A stretch of 64,000 bases of DNA from JADFRG01 sp964590515 (GTDB lineage: Bacteria > Chloroflexota > Anaerolineae > Anaerolineales > E44-bin32), in contig CAZPZD010000008.1 in assembly GCA_964590515.1 (NCBI GenBank), forward strand, positions 1 through 64,000. The letters are read 5' to 3'. The number at the start of each line of letters is the position of its first letter. Position 1 is the stretch's first letter. Made by a program: the position numbers and the translations under genes. Under the pieces are notes generated by a model. It was not told the DNA's origin and ran no database searches. It saw only the letters and a program-made list of their open reading frames with translations. This document shows, piece by piece, positions 1 to 7,881 of this stretch.

Positions 1-485
1 AAGTGGGCTGTGAAGTGGGCCGCGGCCGAGAAGTCGGCATCGCTTTCGCCCCGCTGTTTCTCCTTCGGCATTTCAAGCGAGACCGCCAGGGCAGGGACTC
101 CGAACGCCGCCGCTTCTAGCGCCGCACCGACCGTGCCTGAGATGGTGATGCTGGTGGTGAGATTCTCCCCGTGGTTGATGCCGGCTACGACCAGATCCGG
201 CCGCCGAGGCATGAGCTCGAGGATCGCGTGCTGCACGGTCTGGGCGGGTGAGCCGCCGACTGCATAAACCGTCCAGGTCTTGCCGTGGATAGTGACCTGC
301 TCTTCCCGCAAGACGCCATCCGACGCCTGCGGCATGCTGCGACCCGCGCCGGAGTGTTGTTCGCGGGGGGCCGCCACGGTGACAAAACCCAATTCGGCCA
401 GCGCCTCGGCGGCCGCCCACAGCCCGGCCGAGCCGATTCCGTCATCATTGGTGAGCAGGATCTGAGGCTTGTTCGGCTTGGCCAC
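1..485 (-). CDS. surE: 5'/3'-nucleotidase SurE, C-terminus beyond the window
   Basis: SurE is a metal-dependent nucleoside 5'/3'-monophosphate phosphatase of the cytoplasm. About 161 residues are present and the frame runs off the left edge. The family signature is clear: the acidic pair D14-D15 in LLTNDDGIGS, S45 in REQHSGAGRS and N104 in AGINHGEN, followed by SGTVGAALEAA. These match the metal ligands of SurE. The GTG at 485-483 is the only sensible start, because it lies directly before the first beta strand. An extended -10 box ends six bases upstream, so the message may be leaderless. It follows the HD-domain gene by 37 bases on the same strand. Confidence 0.93.
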   Translation of the reverse strand, partial: MAKPNKPQILLTNDDGIGSAGLWAAAEALAELGFVTVAAPREQHSGAGRSMPQASDGVLREEQVTIHGKTWTVYAVGGSPAQTVQHAILELMPRRPDLVVAGINHGENLTTSITISGTVGAALEAAAFGVPALAVSLEMPKEKQRGESDADFSAAAHFTAH

Positions 486-491
486 CGCGCA

Positions 492-500
492 ATCTTATCA
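492..500 (-). promoter_or_regulatory. Extended -10 promoter element for surE
   Basis: On the minus strand the sequence reads TGATAAGAT, a TGn extended -10 element. Transcription would begin near 485, which is the GTG start codon itself, suggesting a leaderless transcript. No good -35 is visible. The same kind of element recurs before several other genes in this window. Confidence 0.4.
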
Positions 501-522
501 TCGCGTTTTGGGGGGTCGGTCG

Positions 523-1107
523 CTAGCCTTCGCCGCGGGCCTCGGCCGCCAGTTGTTCGAAGAATCTTCGCAACAGCTGCTCCCGCTCAGCGGCCAGCTG
601 TCGGGCGGGTTCGGTGTGCAGCCGCCTCCCGACCCGACGCAGCTTGAAGACATACTCGTGGTATGCGCTGTGCGGCTCCCCTGGCCGCAGTTCCCCGGTA
701 TCCAGAAACTGGGCCGACGGTTCGGCGAAGATCGGGGCCCCGGCCTGGACCGCGTAGCCGATCGTGCGAGCCACCCCGAACGCCCCGATCACGTCCAGCT
801 TGTCGGCGTCGAACAAGACCTTAGCCTCCAGCGAGATCGGCTGCTCCTCCCCGCGGTAACGGTGGGCCCGGATGCAGTGCAGTACCGGCTCGATCCTCTG
901 CGAGGGCCACCCTTCCTGCTCCAGCACCTCTCGGGCGAACTCAGCCGAGGAGTGTTCGTGAGCGGCCCGACCCTCACCGAGCGGCGCGGCTCCAGCCGCG
1001 TCGTGCAGCAGGGCGGCCGCCCGGAGGATTTCTAGATCGGCGCCTAGCTGCGCGCCGAACCGCTCCGCCAGCGCCAGCACCCGCTGGACATGATCGAACC
1101 CGTGCAC
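523..1107 (-). CDS. HD-domain metal-dependent phosphohydrolase
   Basis: This is an HD-superfamily hydrolase of unknown substrate. The pattern HGFDHVQRV at residues 2-10, the HD pair H35-D36 in AALLHDAAG, and LFDADKLD near residue 100 are the metal-binding features of this superfamily. The GTG at 1107 is the first standard start codon in the frame, but the upstream in-frame text (LEQARAWYPEHDP before VHGFDHV) looks like the usual N-terminus of relatives. A GAGGAG sequence lies six bases before an in-frame CTG at 1155-1153, so a rare CTG start is possible. It sits between btuD and surE on the same strand. Function in B12 or nucleotide metabolism cannot be deduced from sequence. Confidence 0.85.
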   Translation of the reverse strand: MHGFDHVQRVLALAERFGAQLGADLEILRAAALLHDAAGAAPLGEGRAAHEHSSAEFAREVLEQEGWPSQRIEPVLHCIRAHRYRGEEQPISLEAKVLFDADKLDVIGAFGVARTIGYAVQAGAPIFAEPSAQFLDTGELRPGEPHSAYHEYVFKLRRVGRRLHTEPARQLAAEREQLLRRFFEQLAAEARGEG

Positions 1108-1233
1108 TGGATCGTGCTCGGGATACCAGGCACGGGCCTGTTCGAGGTTTGGCAGACGATTCTCCTCTGAATCCTCCGGCCGATACCTTGGCCAGACTGC
1201 CCGGAGGATACCCCGTTCGGGATCGAGCTTGTG

Positions 1234-2004
1234 CTAGTCGCCGGCGAGTACCAGCGGCTTCCCGTCGAAGGGGTTGGTCATCACGTGAATCTGGATTCCA
1301 TAGACCGCGGCCAGTTCCTCCGGAGTCAGCACTTCCTGCGGTTTGCCGATCTTGCGGACTCGGCCGTCGGACAGCAAGGCCACCCGATCAGCGAATCGCG
1401 CCACCAGGTTGAGGTCGTGCAGCGCGAGCAGGACCGAGAGCCCCTGTTCGCGGGTCAGCCGCCGCACCAGCTTGAGCACCCGGTCCTGGTGGCGCAGATC
1501 GAGATGGGCGGTGGGTTCGTCAAGCAGCATGACCGGCGCGCCCTGGGCGAGGGCCCGGGCGATCATCAGGCGCTGCTGCTCCCCACCCGAGAGCTCTCCT
1601 ACCCGGCGCTCTGCCAGGGCGAGGGTCTCGGTGCGGGCCATGGCTTCGGCCGCCAGCCGGCGATCCTGCTCACCCTCCGAGCCCAGCCACCCCAGATACG
1701 GAGTGCGCCCCAGGATCACCACATCCAGCGCAGTAAAGGCCGGAGGCAGGTTGCTGGCTTGGGGCACCACCGACACCATTCGGGCTCGCTCCGCCGGCTT
1801 CAGCTCATGCAAGCGGCGGCCGTCAATCTCCACCGAGCCGGCCAGCGGCCGGAGCGCCCCGCTGGCGGTCCGGACCAGAGTAGACTTGCCGACCCCGTTC
1901 GGTCCCACCACCGCCAGCACCTCACCGGGTTCCACCCGCAAGTCGACCTCGCGCAATACGGTCAGCCCCGGATAACCCACACTGAGCTGCTTGAACTCGA
2001 TCAC
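1234..2004 (-). CDS. btuD: Vitamin B12 ABC transporter ATP-binding protein BtuD
   Basis: This is the ATPase of a FecCD/BtuCD-type importer, acting at the inner face of the membrane. In 256 residues it carries Walker A GPNGVGKS (34-41), the signature LSGGEQQ (138-144), Walker B VMLLDE (158-163) and the switch histidine H196. I start it at GTG 2004, which forms a GTGA overlap with the stop of the permease gene; a longer frame to 2196 would only translate permease DNA in another frame. The B12 assignment comes from the riboswitch upstream of the operon, since the ATPase family also serves siderophores and haem. Confidence 0.92.
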   Translation of the reverse strand: MIEFKQLSVGYPGLTVLREVDLRVEPGEVLAVVGPNGVGKSTLVRTASGALRPLAGSVEIDGRRLHELKPAERARMVSVVPQASNLPPAFTALDVVILGRTPYLGWLGSEGEQDRRLAAEAMARTETLALAERRVGELSGGEQQRLMIARALAQGAPVMLLDEPTAHLDLRHQDRVLKLVRRLTREQGLSVLLALHDLNLVARFADRVALLSDGRVRKIGKPQEVLTPEELAAVYGIQIHVMTNPFDGKPLVLAGD

Positions 2005-3035
2005 CAGGCCCTCAGATTCCGTTTGGCGCGGGCCAGCAGGACCAAGAAGAACGGCGCGCCGATCACCGAGGTCACCACTCCAACTGGAAGTTCGCGGGGC
2101 GACAGCAGCGAGCGGGCCACGATGTCGGCCAGCAGCAAGAAGCTCGCCCCACCGAGCGCCGCCAGTGGCAGCAGCCGCCGATAGCTCGGTCCCCACAGCA
2201 GCCGAGTCAGGTGGGGCACCACCAGACCCACAAACGCGATGATGCCCGAGAACGACACCGCGGTCGCGGCTGCCAGCGAAGCAGTGACGACGACCACCAG
2301 TTTCAGGCGGTCGACGTCCAACCCGAGTTGGGAGGCTTGCTCATCGCCAAACTGCAGCACATCCAGCGGCCGACCCAGGGTTACCAGCACTCCGAGCGCC
2401 AGCGCCAGATAAGGTAGGGAAGCGAGCACCGGTGCCCAGCCTCCGAGCGAGAACCCGCCGACCATCCACGTCACCGCCCGGTGGAGCTCGGAGGTCGAGA
2501 GCAGCAGGATCAGGCTGGTCAGCGCGGTGGCGAACGAGCTTACCGCCACGCCGGCCAGGATCAGGGTGGTCACCGGGGTCGTCTTTCCCACGCTGGACAA
2601 GCGGTAGACCAGAGCGACGGTGAGCAGCGCGCCAAGAAAGCCGGCCACTGGCACCGCCGCCATTCCCAGCCCGCCGGCCGGCCAGCGCAGCGCCATCGCC
2701 AGCACCGCACCCAGCCCGGCTCCGGAAGCGATCCCGATGACATACGGGTCAGCCAGCGGATTGCGGAAGAGCGCTTGGAACGCCGCGCCGCTGCCGCCGA
2801 GCGCCAGACCGGTCAGGGCGGTCAGCACCAAGTTGGGCAACCGGATCTCGTACAGGATCGTGGCGAAGGTGGCCGGCCAGTTGCTCTCGATACTCAGGAG
2901 CGGCAGGCGAGCCAGCACCATGCGCGCCACCAGTTCAGGCGGAATCGCGACCGCTCCGATGCCGGCGTTGGCCAGAATGGCCGCAAGCAGCACCCCGGCC
3001 GTCCAGATCCAAGGCAAGCTCCGACGGAGTCTCAA
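2001..3035 (-). CDS. btuC: Vitamin B12 ABC transporter permease BtuC
   Basis: This 344-residue polytopic membrane protein belongs to the FecCD/BtuC permease family, whose members have about ten helices and form a dimeric translocation channel. Family landmarks include the GLALGGSGAAFQALFRNPLADPYV-like region (residues about 77-100) and IAFVGLVVPHLTRLLWGP near 265-282, the coupling-helix region that contacts the ATPase. It overlaps btuF upstream by ATGA and btuD downstream by GTGA, so the three are probably translationally coupled. Specificity for cobalamin rests on the upstream riboswitch. Confidence 0.92.
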   Translation of the reverse strand: MRLRRSLPWIWTAGVLLAAILANAGIGAVAIPPELVARMVLARLPLLSIESNWPATFATILYEIRLPNLVLTALTGLALGGSGAAFQALFRNPLADPYVIGIASGAGLGAVLAMALRWPAGGLGMAAVPVAGFLGALLTVALVYRLSSVGKTTPVTTLILAGVAVSSFATALTSLILLLSTSELHRAVTWMVGGFSLGGWAPVLASLPYLALALGVLVTLGRPLDVLQFGDEQASQLGLDVDRLKLVVVVTASLAAATAVSFSGIIAFVGLVVPHLTRLLWGPSYRRLLPLAALGGASFLLLADIVARSLLSPRELPVGVVTSVIGAPFFLVLLARAKRNLRAW

Positions 3036-3967
3036 TTGAAGAGCTCGGGATGGATGAAGCGGGCCATGGCTTCGAGCGCGTCTACCAGGCGCGGTCCGGG
3101 CCGATCTACCCAGTTGGTATCAATCGCAAACACCCGTCCATCGGTGACCGCAGTGATGGTTCCCCATCCCGGGCGGGCCGCCAACGTGTCAGCCGTCGTT
3201 GGCACGAACGATCCGGAGCCAAACAGGATGACCTGGGGGTCGATCGCTACCAGCTGCTCGAGACTAAACTGGCCCCAACCGCTGATCTCGGCCGCCACAT
3301 TGGTGCCTCCGGCCAGGTCTATGAGCAGCGACTGGAAGGTTCCGCTGCCGGTCGTCCAGGGAGCGGTCGGATCGCTCGCGTCCGCCTCATAGAAGACCCG
3401 AGGCCGGTCCGCCCCTTGCATCCGTTCCGCCACTGCGGCCACTCGGGCCGCTAGCTCGGCTGCGAGTTTGGCCGCCCCGGCCCGCTGACCGGTCAGGTCT
3501 CCCACGATCAGCAGATTTTGATAAAACCCTTCAAAGTCAACCGGATTCGGCAGCAGGTAGGTCGTCAGTCCGAGGTCCTCCAAGGCCTGCACCTGTTCCG
3601 GCGCAGTGATGGAGGCCGCCAACACCAGGTCCGGCTGCAGGGCGACGATCGCTTCGGTATTCAGCTGTCCAAAGGTGCTCCCGATGCTGCTTACCGCAGT
3701 GGCCTCTGCCGGAAAATCCGATAGTTCATCTCGACCCACGGTCTGGCGTCCCGCGCCGACCGCGAACAAGATCTCGGTGTTGGAGGGGGCCAGCGAGACA
3801 ATTCGTTGAGCCGGGGCTGAGAGCGCGACCTGGCGCCCCAGGCCGTCGGTCCATTGGAGCGGCTCGTCGCTGGGGGCCTCTCCGGCCTGGCAGGCCGCGG
3901 TAGTCAAAGTCAGAGCGGCCAGCAGAACCCACTTGAATCTGAATAATGAAACCACAACTCGGATCAT
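3032..3967 (-). CDS. btuF: Cobalamin-binding lipoprotein BtuF
   Basis: This is the extracytoplasmic substrate-binding protein of the importer (311 residues). The N-terminus is a signal sequence ending at TTAACQ, with C26 as the probable lipidated residue although the lipobox is imperfect. The mature part has the helical-backbone binding-protein features of the BtuF/FecB group: RIVSLAPSNTEILFAVGA, LQPDLVLA and a C-terminal PGPRLVDALEAM. I start at ATG 3967 because GGAGG lies just upstream; a longer frame to 4030 would run into the terminator hairpin. It is the first gene after the cobalamin riboswitch and overlaps btuC by ATGA. Confidence 0.92.
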   Translation of the reverse strand: MIRVVVSLFRFKWVLLAALTLTTAACQAGEAPSDEPLQWTDGLGRQVALSAPAQRIVSLAPSNTEILFAVGAGRQTVGRDELSDFPAEATAVSSIGSTFGQLNTEAIVALQPDLVLAASITAPEQVQALEDLGLTTYLLPNPVDFEGFYQNLLIVGDLTGQRAGAAKLAAELAARVAAVAERMQGADRPRVFYEADASDPTAPWTTGSGTFQSLLIDLAGGTNVAAEISGWGQFSLEQLVAIDPQVILFGSGSFVPTTADTLAARPGWGTITAVTDGRVFAIDTNWVDRPGPRLVDALEAMARFIHPELFN

Positions 3968-4023
3968 GAGGCTCCTCCAGAGTCTGGACCGGTCCAACCG
4001 GTCAACGATTGGGAACCGCGGGG

Positions 4024-4066
4024 AAAGCAAAATGGCCTTCCCTCACGGCAAATCGGGGAAGGCCAT
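4024..4066 (-). terminator. Intrinsic terminator of the cobalamin riboswitch
   Basis: A perfect 11-base inverted repeat, ATGGCCTTCCC at 4066-4056 paired with GGGAAGGCCAT at 4042-4032 (read on the minus strand), is followed at once by TTTGCTTT. It lies between the aptamer and btuF, where the expression platform of a transcription-terminating riboswitch is expected. Confidence 0.8.
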
Positions 4067-4081
4067 CGTCACGAGGACCAT
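4043..4081 (-). CDS. Possible 12-residue leader peptide in the B12 riboswitch platform
   Basis: On the minus strand an AGGAGG Shine-Dalgarno sequence stands seven bases before an ATG that opens a 12-codon frame, MVLVTMAFPDLP then TGA. The frame covers the whole 5' arm and loop of the terminator and stops exactly where the 3' arm begins. A ribosome on it would block the hairpin. The 3' end of the aptamer contains CCGCCTCC, able to pair with the GGAGGTGG that includes this Shine-Dalgarno. Whether it is translated is inference; chance occurrence is possible. Confidence 0.35.
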   Translation of the reverse strand: MVLVTMAFPDLP

Positions 4082-4119
4082 GCGCCACCTCCTCTCCGCG
4101 AAGGGGTAACCAGCGCGGG

Positions 4120-4345
4120 GCGGAGGCGGGTATCCTGACTCGGAGAAGCGGGTGGTCACCCCTCGATCGCCAGTTCGTTCGCCTGGCAAGGCGCCCAGCG
4201 GTTGCGGACTGTTGAAAGCGGGGGGCTTCTCCCTACAGTTGCGGGACAGTGCCGGACTTCCGACGGGGGCGGACGGCCTGGCTAGGCAATCTGTATCCCC
4301 GAGGGCTCACCGGCTTCCCCTGGTTGGCCTCCGCATCCGGGCGGT
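4120..4345 (-). ncRNA. Cobalamin (AdoCbl) riboswitch
   Basis: The minus strand carries the conserved cobalamin-aptamer blocks in the right order: GAAGCCGGTGAG near 4318-4306, the core GTCCGGCACTGTCCCGCAAC around 4254-4235 with the following TGTA, and AGTCAGGATACCCGCC at 4140-4125. These are the hallmarks of the B12-box class. It precedes btuFCD and is followed by an intrinsic terminator, so B12 binding should lower expression of the importer. Confidence 0.93.
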
Positions 4346-4381
4346 AGGCCACCTCGGCCCCAGGTGGTAGATTGTCGGCCT

Positions 4382-4410
4382 ACTATATTCGGACAGGCAG
4401 TGAAGGTCAA
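4382..4410 (-). promoter_or_regulatory. Sigma-70 promoter of the btuFCD operon
   Basis: Read on the minus strand, TTGACC (4410-4405) and TATAGT (4387-4382) are separated by 17 bases. Transcription would start near 4375, about 30 bases before the aptamer. The spacing and sequence are close to the housekeeping consensus. Confidence 0.75.
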
Positions 4411-4414
4411 GGGA

Positions 4415-4423
4415 TGATAGAAT
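4415..4423 (+). promoter_or_regulatory. Extended -10 promoter element for the RNase J gene
   Basis: TGATAGAAT on the plus strand is an extended -10 box. It would give a leader of about 120 bases before the RNase J start. It overlaps the divergent btu promoter region. The leader (4431-4548) shows no riboswitch or strong hairpin that I can recognise. Confidence 0.45.
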
Positions 4424-4548
4424 TAAGTGGCCCCTTCGTATTGATCCTTCGATCGAATGTGGTTTTCCCCTCGGCGGCGCGGGTCCGGAACTGGCAGAGA
4501 ACCCGCATCCGATCTCGAGCAAACTCATAGAGATAGGTAAAAGACACA

Positions 4549-6195
4549 ATGGCTAGCAAGAATTTACGGATTGTCCCCCTGGGCGGATTGGGGGAGATCG
4601 GCAAGAACATGATGTCCATCGAATACGGCGAGAACTTGATCGTCGTCGATGCCGGGATCATGTTCCCCGAAAACGACATGTTGGGGATCGATTACATCAT
4701 CCCCGACTTCGGTTACTTGAAAGAACGAAAAGACAAGGTGCGGGGCATCGTGATCACTCACGGCCACGAGGATCACACCGGCGCGATCCGGCACCTGCTC
4801 GATGACATCCCGGCCCCGATCTACGCCACCAAGCTGACCCGCGGGCTGCTGGAGGTCAAACTAGCCCGGGGCGGGATGCTTAAGGAGGCCAAACTCAACA
4901 CGATACAAGCCGGCGAAACGCTGGAGCTTGGCCCCTTTAAGCTGGAGTTCTTCCATGTCTGCCACTCGATCCCGGATTGTGTTGGCCTCGGAATCACTAC
5001 TCCCGCAGGATTGGTTGTTCACACCGGTGATTACAAGTTTGACCACACGCCGGTCGACGGCTGGCCGACCGATTTCGGCAAACTGGGCGAGCTCGGCGGG
5101 CGGGGAGTGCTGGCGTTGTTGGCCGATTCGACCAATGCCGACGAGCCCGGGTGGACCCCCTCCGAGGCAATGATCGACCCGGCTTTCGACGCCGTGTTTC
5201 GGGAGGCGAAAGGCCGGATCCTCATCGGTACCTTCGCCTCACTGATATCCCGCATGCAGCAGGCCGCCCAGGCCGCGGCCCGGCACGGGCGCAAGATGGC
5301 CTTCGTGGGAACCAGCATGCAAGAGAACGCCAAGATGGCCCGCAAATTGGGCTACCTGGATGTTCCGGACGAGTTGATCGTGACCCCGGAGCAGGCGTTC
5401 AACATGAAACCATCCGAGGTGCTGCTGATGTGCACCGGCACCCAGGGGGAACCATCCTCGATCCTGGGTCGGCTCTCCACCAACACCAATCGCCAGTTTG
5501 ACCTGCTGCCCGGCGATACGGTCGTGCTCTCCTCCCACCCGATCCCAGGCAACGAAGAGATGGTGCATCGGACGATCAATCGCCTCTTTCATCGCGGGGC
5601 CGAAGTGATTTACGATCCGATCGCGCCGGTCCACGTCTCCGGGCACGCCAGTCAGGAAGAGATGAAGGTCATGCTGCAGCTGGTGCGGCCCAAGTTCTTC
5701 ATCCCGATTCATGGCGAGCTGCGCCACCTGAAGCAGCACGCTGCCCTGGCTCGCGAGATCGGTGTGCCGGACTCGTCCATCGCGGTCGTTGAAAACGGGA
5801 CAGTGATCGAGTTTCGCGATGGGAACATGAGCATCGGGGAGCGGGTGCCGGGCGGGTACGTCTTTGTGGACGGGACCGGGGTGGGTGATATCGGCCCTAA
5901 GGTTATGCGCGAGCGGGAAGCCCTTGCCAAAGATGGCTTCGTCGTGATCCACCTGACTCTCAACCATCAAAATGGTGCCATGGCCCGTGACCCGGAGATC
6001 GTTTCGAAGGGGTTTGTATTCGTGCGCGATGCTGAAGAACTCTTCGAGCATGCCCGCCGCCGAATCAAAGAGCTGGCCAAGAAGACCGACCCGGATAACC
6101 TCAGGGACGAGATCGAAAAGGACCTCACCCAGTTCTTCTACGCGGAGACCAAGCGCCACCCGATGGTTTTGGTCTTCGCCAGCGCCCAATCGTGA
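4549..6195 (+). CDS. rnj: Ribonuclease J
   Basis: RNase J is a metallo-beta-lactamase-fold endo- and 5'-exoribonuclease that takes the place of RNase E in many bacteria. The protein is 548 residues, normal for the family. The zinc motif HGHEDH is at residues 71-76, with further ligand regions CHSIPDC and VHTGDYKFD, and the beta-CASP domain follows with IGTFASLISRMQQ and CTGTQGEPSSILGRLS. The GHASQEEMKVML and FIPIHGELRHLKQHA segments bind the RNA phosphate and metal in relatives. It is transcribed divergently from the btu operon and is followed after 37 bases by a foldase gene. Confidence 0.96.
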   Translation: MASKNLRIVPLGGLGEIGKNMMSIEYGENLIVVDAGIMFPENDMLGIDYIIPDFGYLKERKDKVRGIVITHGHEDHTGAIRHLLDDIPAPIYATKLTRGLLEVKLARGGMLKEAKLNTIQAGETLELGPFKLEFFHVCHSIPDCVGLGITTPAGLVVHTGDYKFDHTPVDGWPTDFGKLGELGGRGVLALLADSTNADEPGWTPSEAMIDPAFDAVFREAKGRILIGTFASLISRMQQAAQAAARHGRKMAFVGTSMQENAKMARKLGYLDVPDELIVTPEQAFNMKPSEVLLMCTGTQGEPSSILGRLSTNTNRQFDLLPGDTVVLSSHPIPGNEEMVHRTINRLFHRGAEVIYDPIAPVHVSGHASQEEMKVMLQLVRPKFFIPIHGELRHLKQHAALAREIGVPDSSIAVVENGTVIEFRDGNMSIGERVPGGYVFVDGTGVGDIGPKVMREREALAKDGFVVIHLTLNHQNGAMARDPEIVSKGFVFVRDAEELFEHARRRIKELAKKTDPDNLRDEIEKDLTQFFYAETKRHPMVLVFASAQS

Positions 6196-6215
6196 GGCCA
6201 ACCCGACCCGTTGTG

Positions 6216-6243
6216 TTGCGTGCCCCTCGGGCATGCGTATAAT
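6216..6243 (+). promoter_or_regulatory. Possible promoter inside the start region of the foldase gene
   Basis: TTGCGT (6216-6221) and a consensus TATAAT (6238-6243) are 16 bases apart. A start near 6250 would leave only ATG 6254 as initiator. The box overlaps two candidate start codons, so it may be fortuitous. Confidence 0.3.
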
Positions 6244-7144
6244 GCGCCGCGCCATGCGGGGTCTGCTGGCGCTTTGCCTCCTCGCAACCGCCTGTGGGGC
6301 GGGGAGTCCCGAGGCAGGCCAGGCAAGCCCGGTCCCACCAACCGGGACTCCGCAGCCTCCAACCCCGACCGCTCTGCCCCTGGCGGCGAGAGTGAACGGG
6401 GAGGGCATACTGGTTGAGGCCTATGAGCGGGAAGTGACCCGCTTCGAGGCCTCCAGGCGGGCGCTTGGCATCGAGCTTGCAACCCTTGGAGACTACCGGT
6501 CGGAGGTCTTGGGGACCCTGATCGACCGCCGGATCATGGCCCAGGCCGCGGAGCGGCTTGGAATGGAAGTGACCGACACCGAATTAGATCAGCGCCTGCA
6601 GTCGCTGGTGGAGCTGCGGGGTGGTCCCGAAGGGATGGGTGCCTGGTTGGCTGCTGCGGGTTACACTGCACATGAATTCGAGGTCGAGCTGCGCGAGGAG
6701 ATCCTGGCTGCGCGCATGATCCAGAACATCACCTCCGGTTTATCGGAGCAAGAGGATCAGGTGCATGCCCGGCATATCCTTGTAGCGACTGAGGCCGAAG
6801 CTCAGGATTTACTGGCTCAACTGGGGGCAGGTGCGGATTTCGAAGACCTGGCCCGTTTGTTCTCGCTGGACCCTGGAACTCGCCCGGCCGGCGGCGACCT
6901 GGGTTGGTTCCCCCAGGGCCAGCTCACGATGCCAGAGGTCGAAGAGGCCGCCTTTAGGCTTCAGCCAGGGGAGATCAGCGGAGTGATTCAAACCGTGCTC
7001 GGATACCACCTCTTGCAGGTCGTCGAGAAGGACCGCCGGGCCGTGACCGGAGAGGCGCTGATTCGCTACCGGGTCGCGGCTGTCGAGCAGTGGCTCGCGA
7101 CCCAGCGAGAGCAGGCCGAGATCGAGGTGTTGGTCGATGGATGA
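6233..7144 (+). CDS. PrsA/SurA-type peptidyl-prolyl isomerase lipoprotein
   Basis: This secreted foldase (303 residues from this start) begins with a short lipoprotein signal, GLLALCLLATAC, then a Pro/Thr-rich linker. A SurA-like helical region follows, and a parvulin (PPIC rotamase) domain lies at about 176-265 with HARHILVATEAEA, GGDLGWFPQGQL and GYHLLQVVEK. It would help exported proteins to fold outside the membrane. Three ATGs are possible (6233, 6242, 6254); I use the first because it gives a basic n-region, but a TATAAT at 6238-6243 would favour 6254 as a nearly leaderless start. It overlaps the next gene by eight bases. Confidence 0.88.
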   Translation: MRIMRRAMRGLLALCLLATACGAGSPEAGQASPVPPTGTPQPPTPTALPLAARVNGEGILVEAYEREVTRFEASRRALGIELATLGDYRSEVLGTLIDRRIMAQAAERLGMEVTDTELDQRLQSLVELRGGPEGMGAWLAAAGYTAHEFEVELREEILAARMIQNITSGLSEQEDQVHARHILVATEAEAQDLLAQLGAGADFEDLARLFSLDPGTRPAGGDLGWFPQGQLTMPEVEEAAFRLQPGEISGVIQTVLGYHLLQVVEKDRRAVTGEALIRYRVAAVEQWLATQREQAEIEVLVDG

Positions 7145-7880
7145 TCCTTTTCAGAGAGAATCCCCCCTGGGGGGGATGAACATCGGGCGGTTGATCGTAA
7201 ACATCCTGACCGGCCTGATCCTGTTAGCCACGCTGTGCCTCGGCGCTGGCTACGTCGCTGCATTCATCAATCCACAAATCTCATTCAACCCGTATCCACC
7301 ACCGACCCTGCCGGCGACCCTCGGGCCGCCAACCCCCACCAACACCCCGGCGATCTACCTGCCGACCGAGATTCCACCCTCGGCCACACCGCGCCCGCTT
7401 CCTACCGCGATTCCGACCGCAACCGAGACGCCGGCAGTGAGCCCAACGGCTCCGACGACCGCCACGCCCGAGCTCACTCCACCGGTGACCGCCGAGCCGG
7501 GGGCGCAGTTCGAGCTGCAGCCCGGCAGCCCGTCCTTCACTTCCGACGAGCGAGGCTGTGCTCACATGGGCGTCGGGGGCAAGGTGTATGACACCGGCGG
7601 AGCACCGATTGTCGGGCTGGCGGTTCGGCTGGGAGGTCAGCTGGCTGCGGTGCCGATCGGGCCGCTGGACACCCTCACTGGGAGTGCCGCGGACCGCTTC
7701 GGATTTGGCGGCTACTACTTTGAACTGTCAGATACGCCGACTGCCAGCGACAATACCCTGTGGGTCCAGGTCCTGGATGCCAGCAGCGGATTGCCCTTCT
7801 CGGAGCAAGTTTTCCTCGACACCTTCGATACTTGTGACCAGAACTTGATCCTGGTGAATTGGAAACAGGCCGAGTCTTAG
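7137..7880 (+). CDS. Membrane-anchored protein with Pro/Thr-rich stalk
   Basis: This 247-residue protein has a short cytoplasmic N-terminus, one transmembrane segment at about residues 16-45 (GRLIVNILTGLILLATLCLG and onward), a stalk of Pro/Thr repeats at about 50-128, and a folded C-terminal domain at about 130-247. That domain (GGKVYDTGGAPIVGLAVRLGG) looks like a small beta-sandwich of the carboxypeptidase-regulatory type, which is an inference from pattern only. It is coupled to the foldase gene by an eight-base overlap and ends one base before the convergent DegT gene. Such stalks are common on surface proteins of Chloroflexota. No function is recognised. Confidence 0.8.
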   Translation: MDDPFQRESPLGGMNIGRLIVNILTGLILLATLCLGAGYVAAFINPQISFNPYPPPTLPATLGPPTPTNTPAIYLPTEIPPSATPRPLPTAIPTATETPAVSPTAPTTATPELTPPVTAEPGAQFELQPGSPSFTSDERGCAHMGVGGKVYDTGGAPIVGLAVRLGGQLAAVPIGPLDTLTGSAADRFGFGGYYFELSDTPTASDNTLWVQVLDASSGLPFSEQVFLDTFDTCDQNLILVNWKQAES

Positions 7881-7881
7881 C

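Noticed and set aside
1231..2184. Open frame of 317 codons on the plus strand
   Set aside because: It is the shadow of the btuD ATPase, whose motifs are complete on the other strand.
5239..6408. Open frame of 389 codons on the minus strand
   Set aside because: It lies opposite RNase J and shows no recognisable protein pattern; the RNase J frame is certain.
7137..7540. Pro/Thr-rich stretch as a DNA tandem repeat
   Set aside because: The repeats are only at protein level (Pro-Thr-type codons vary); no exact DNA unit is repeated.
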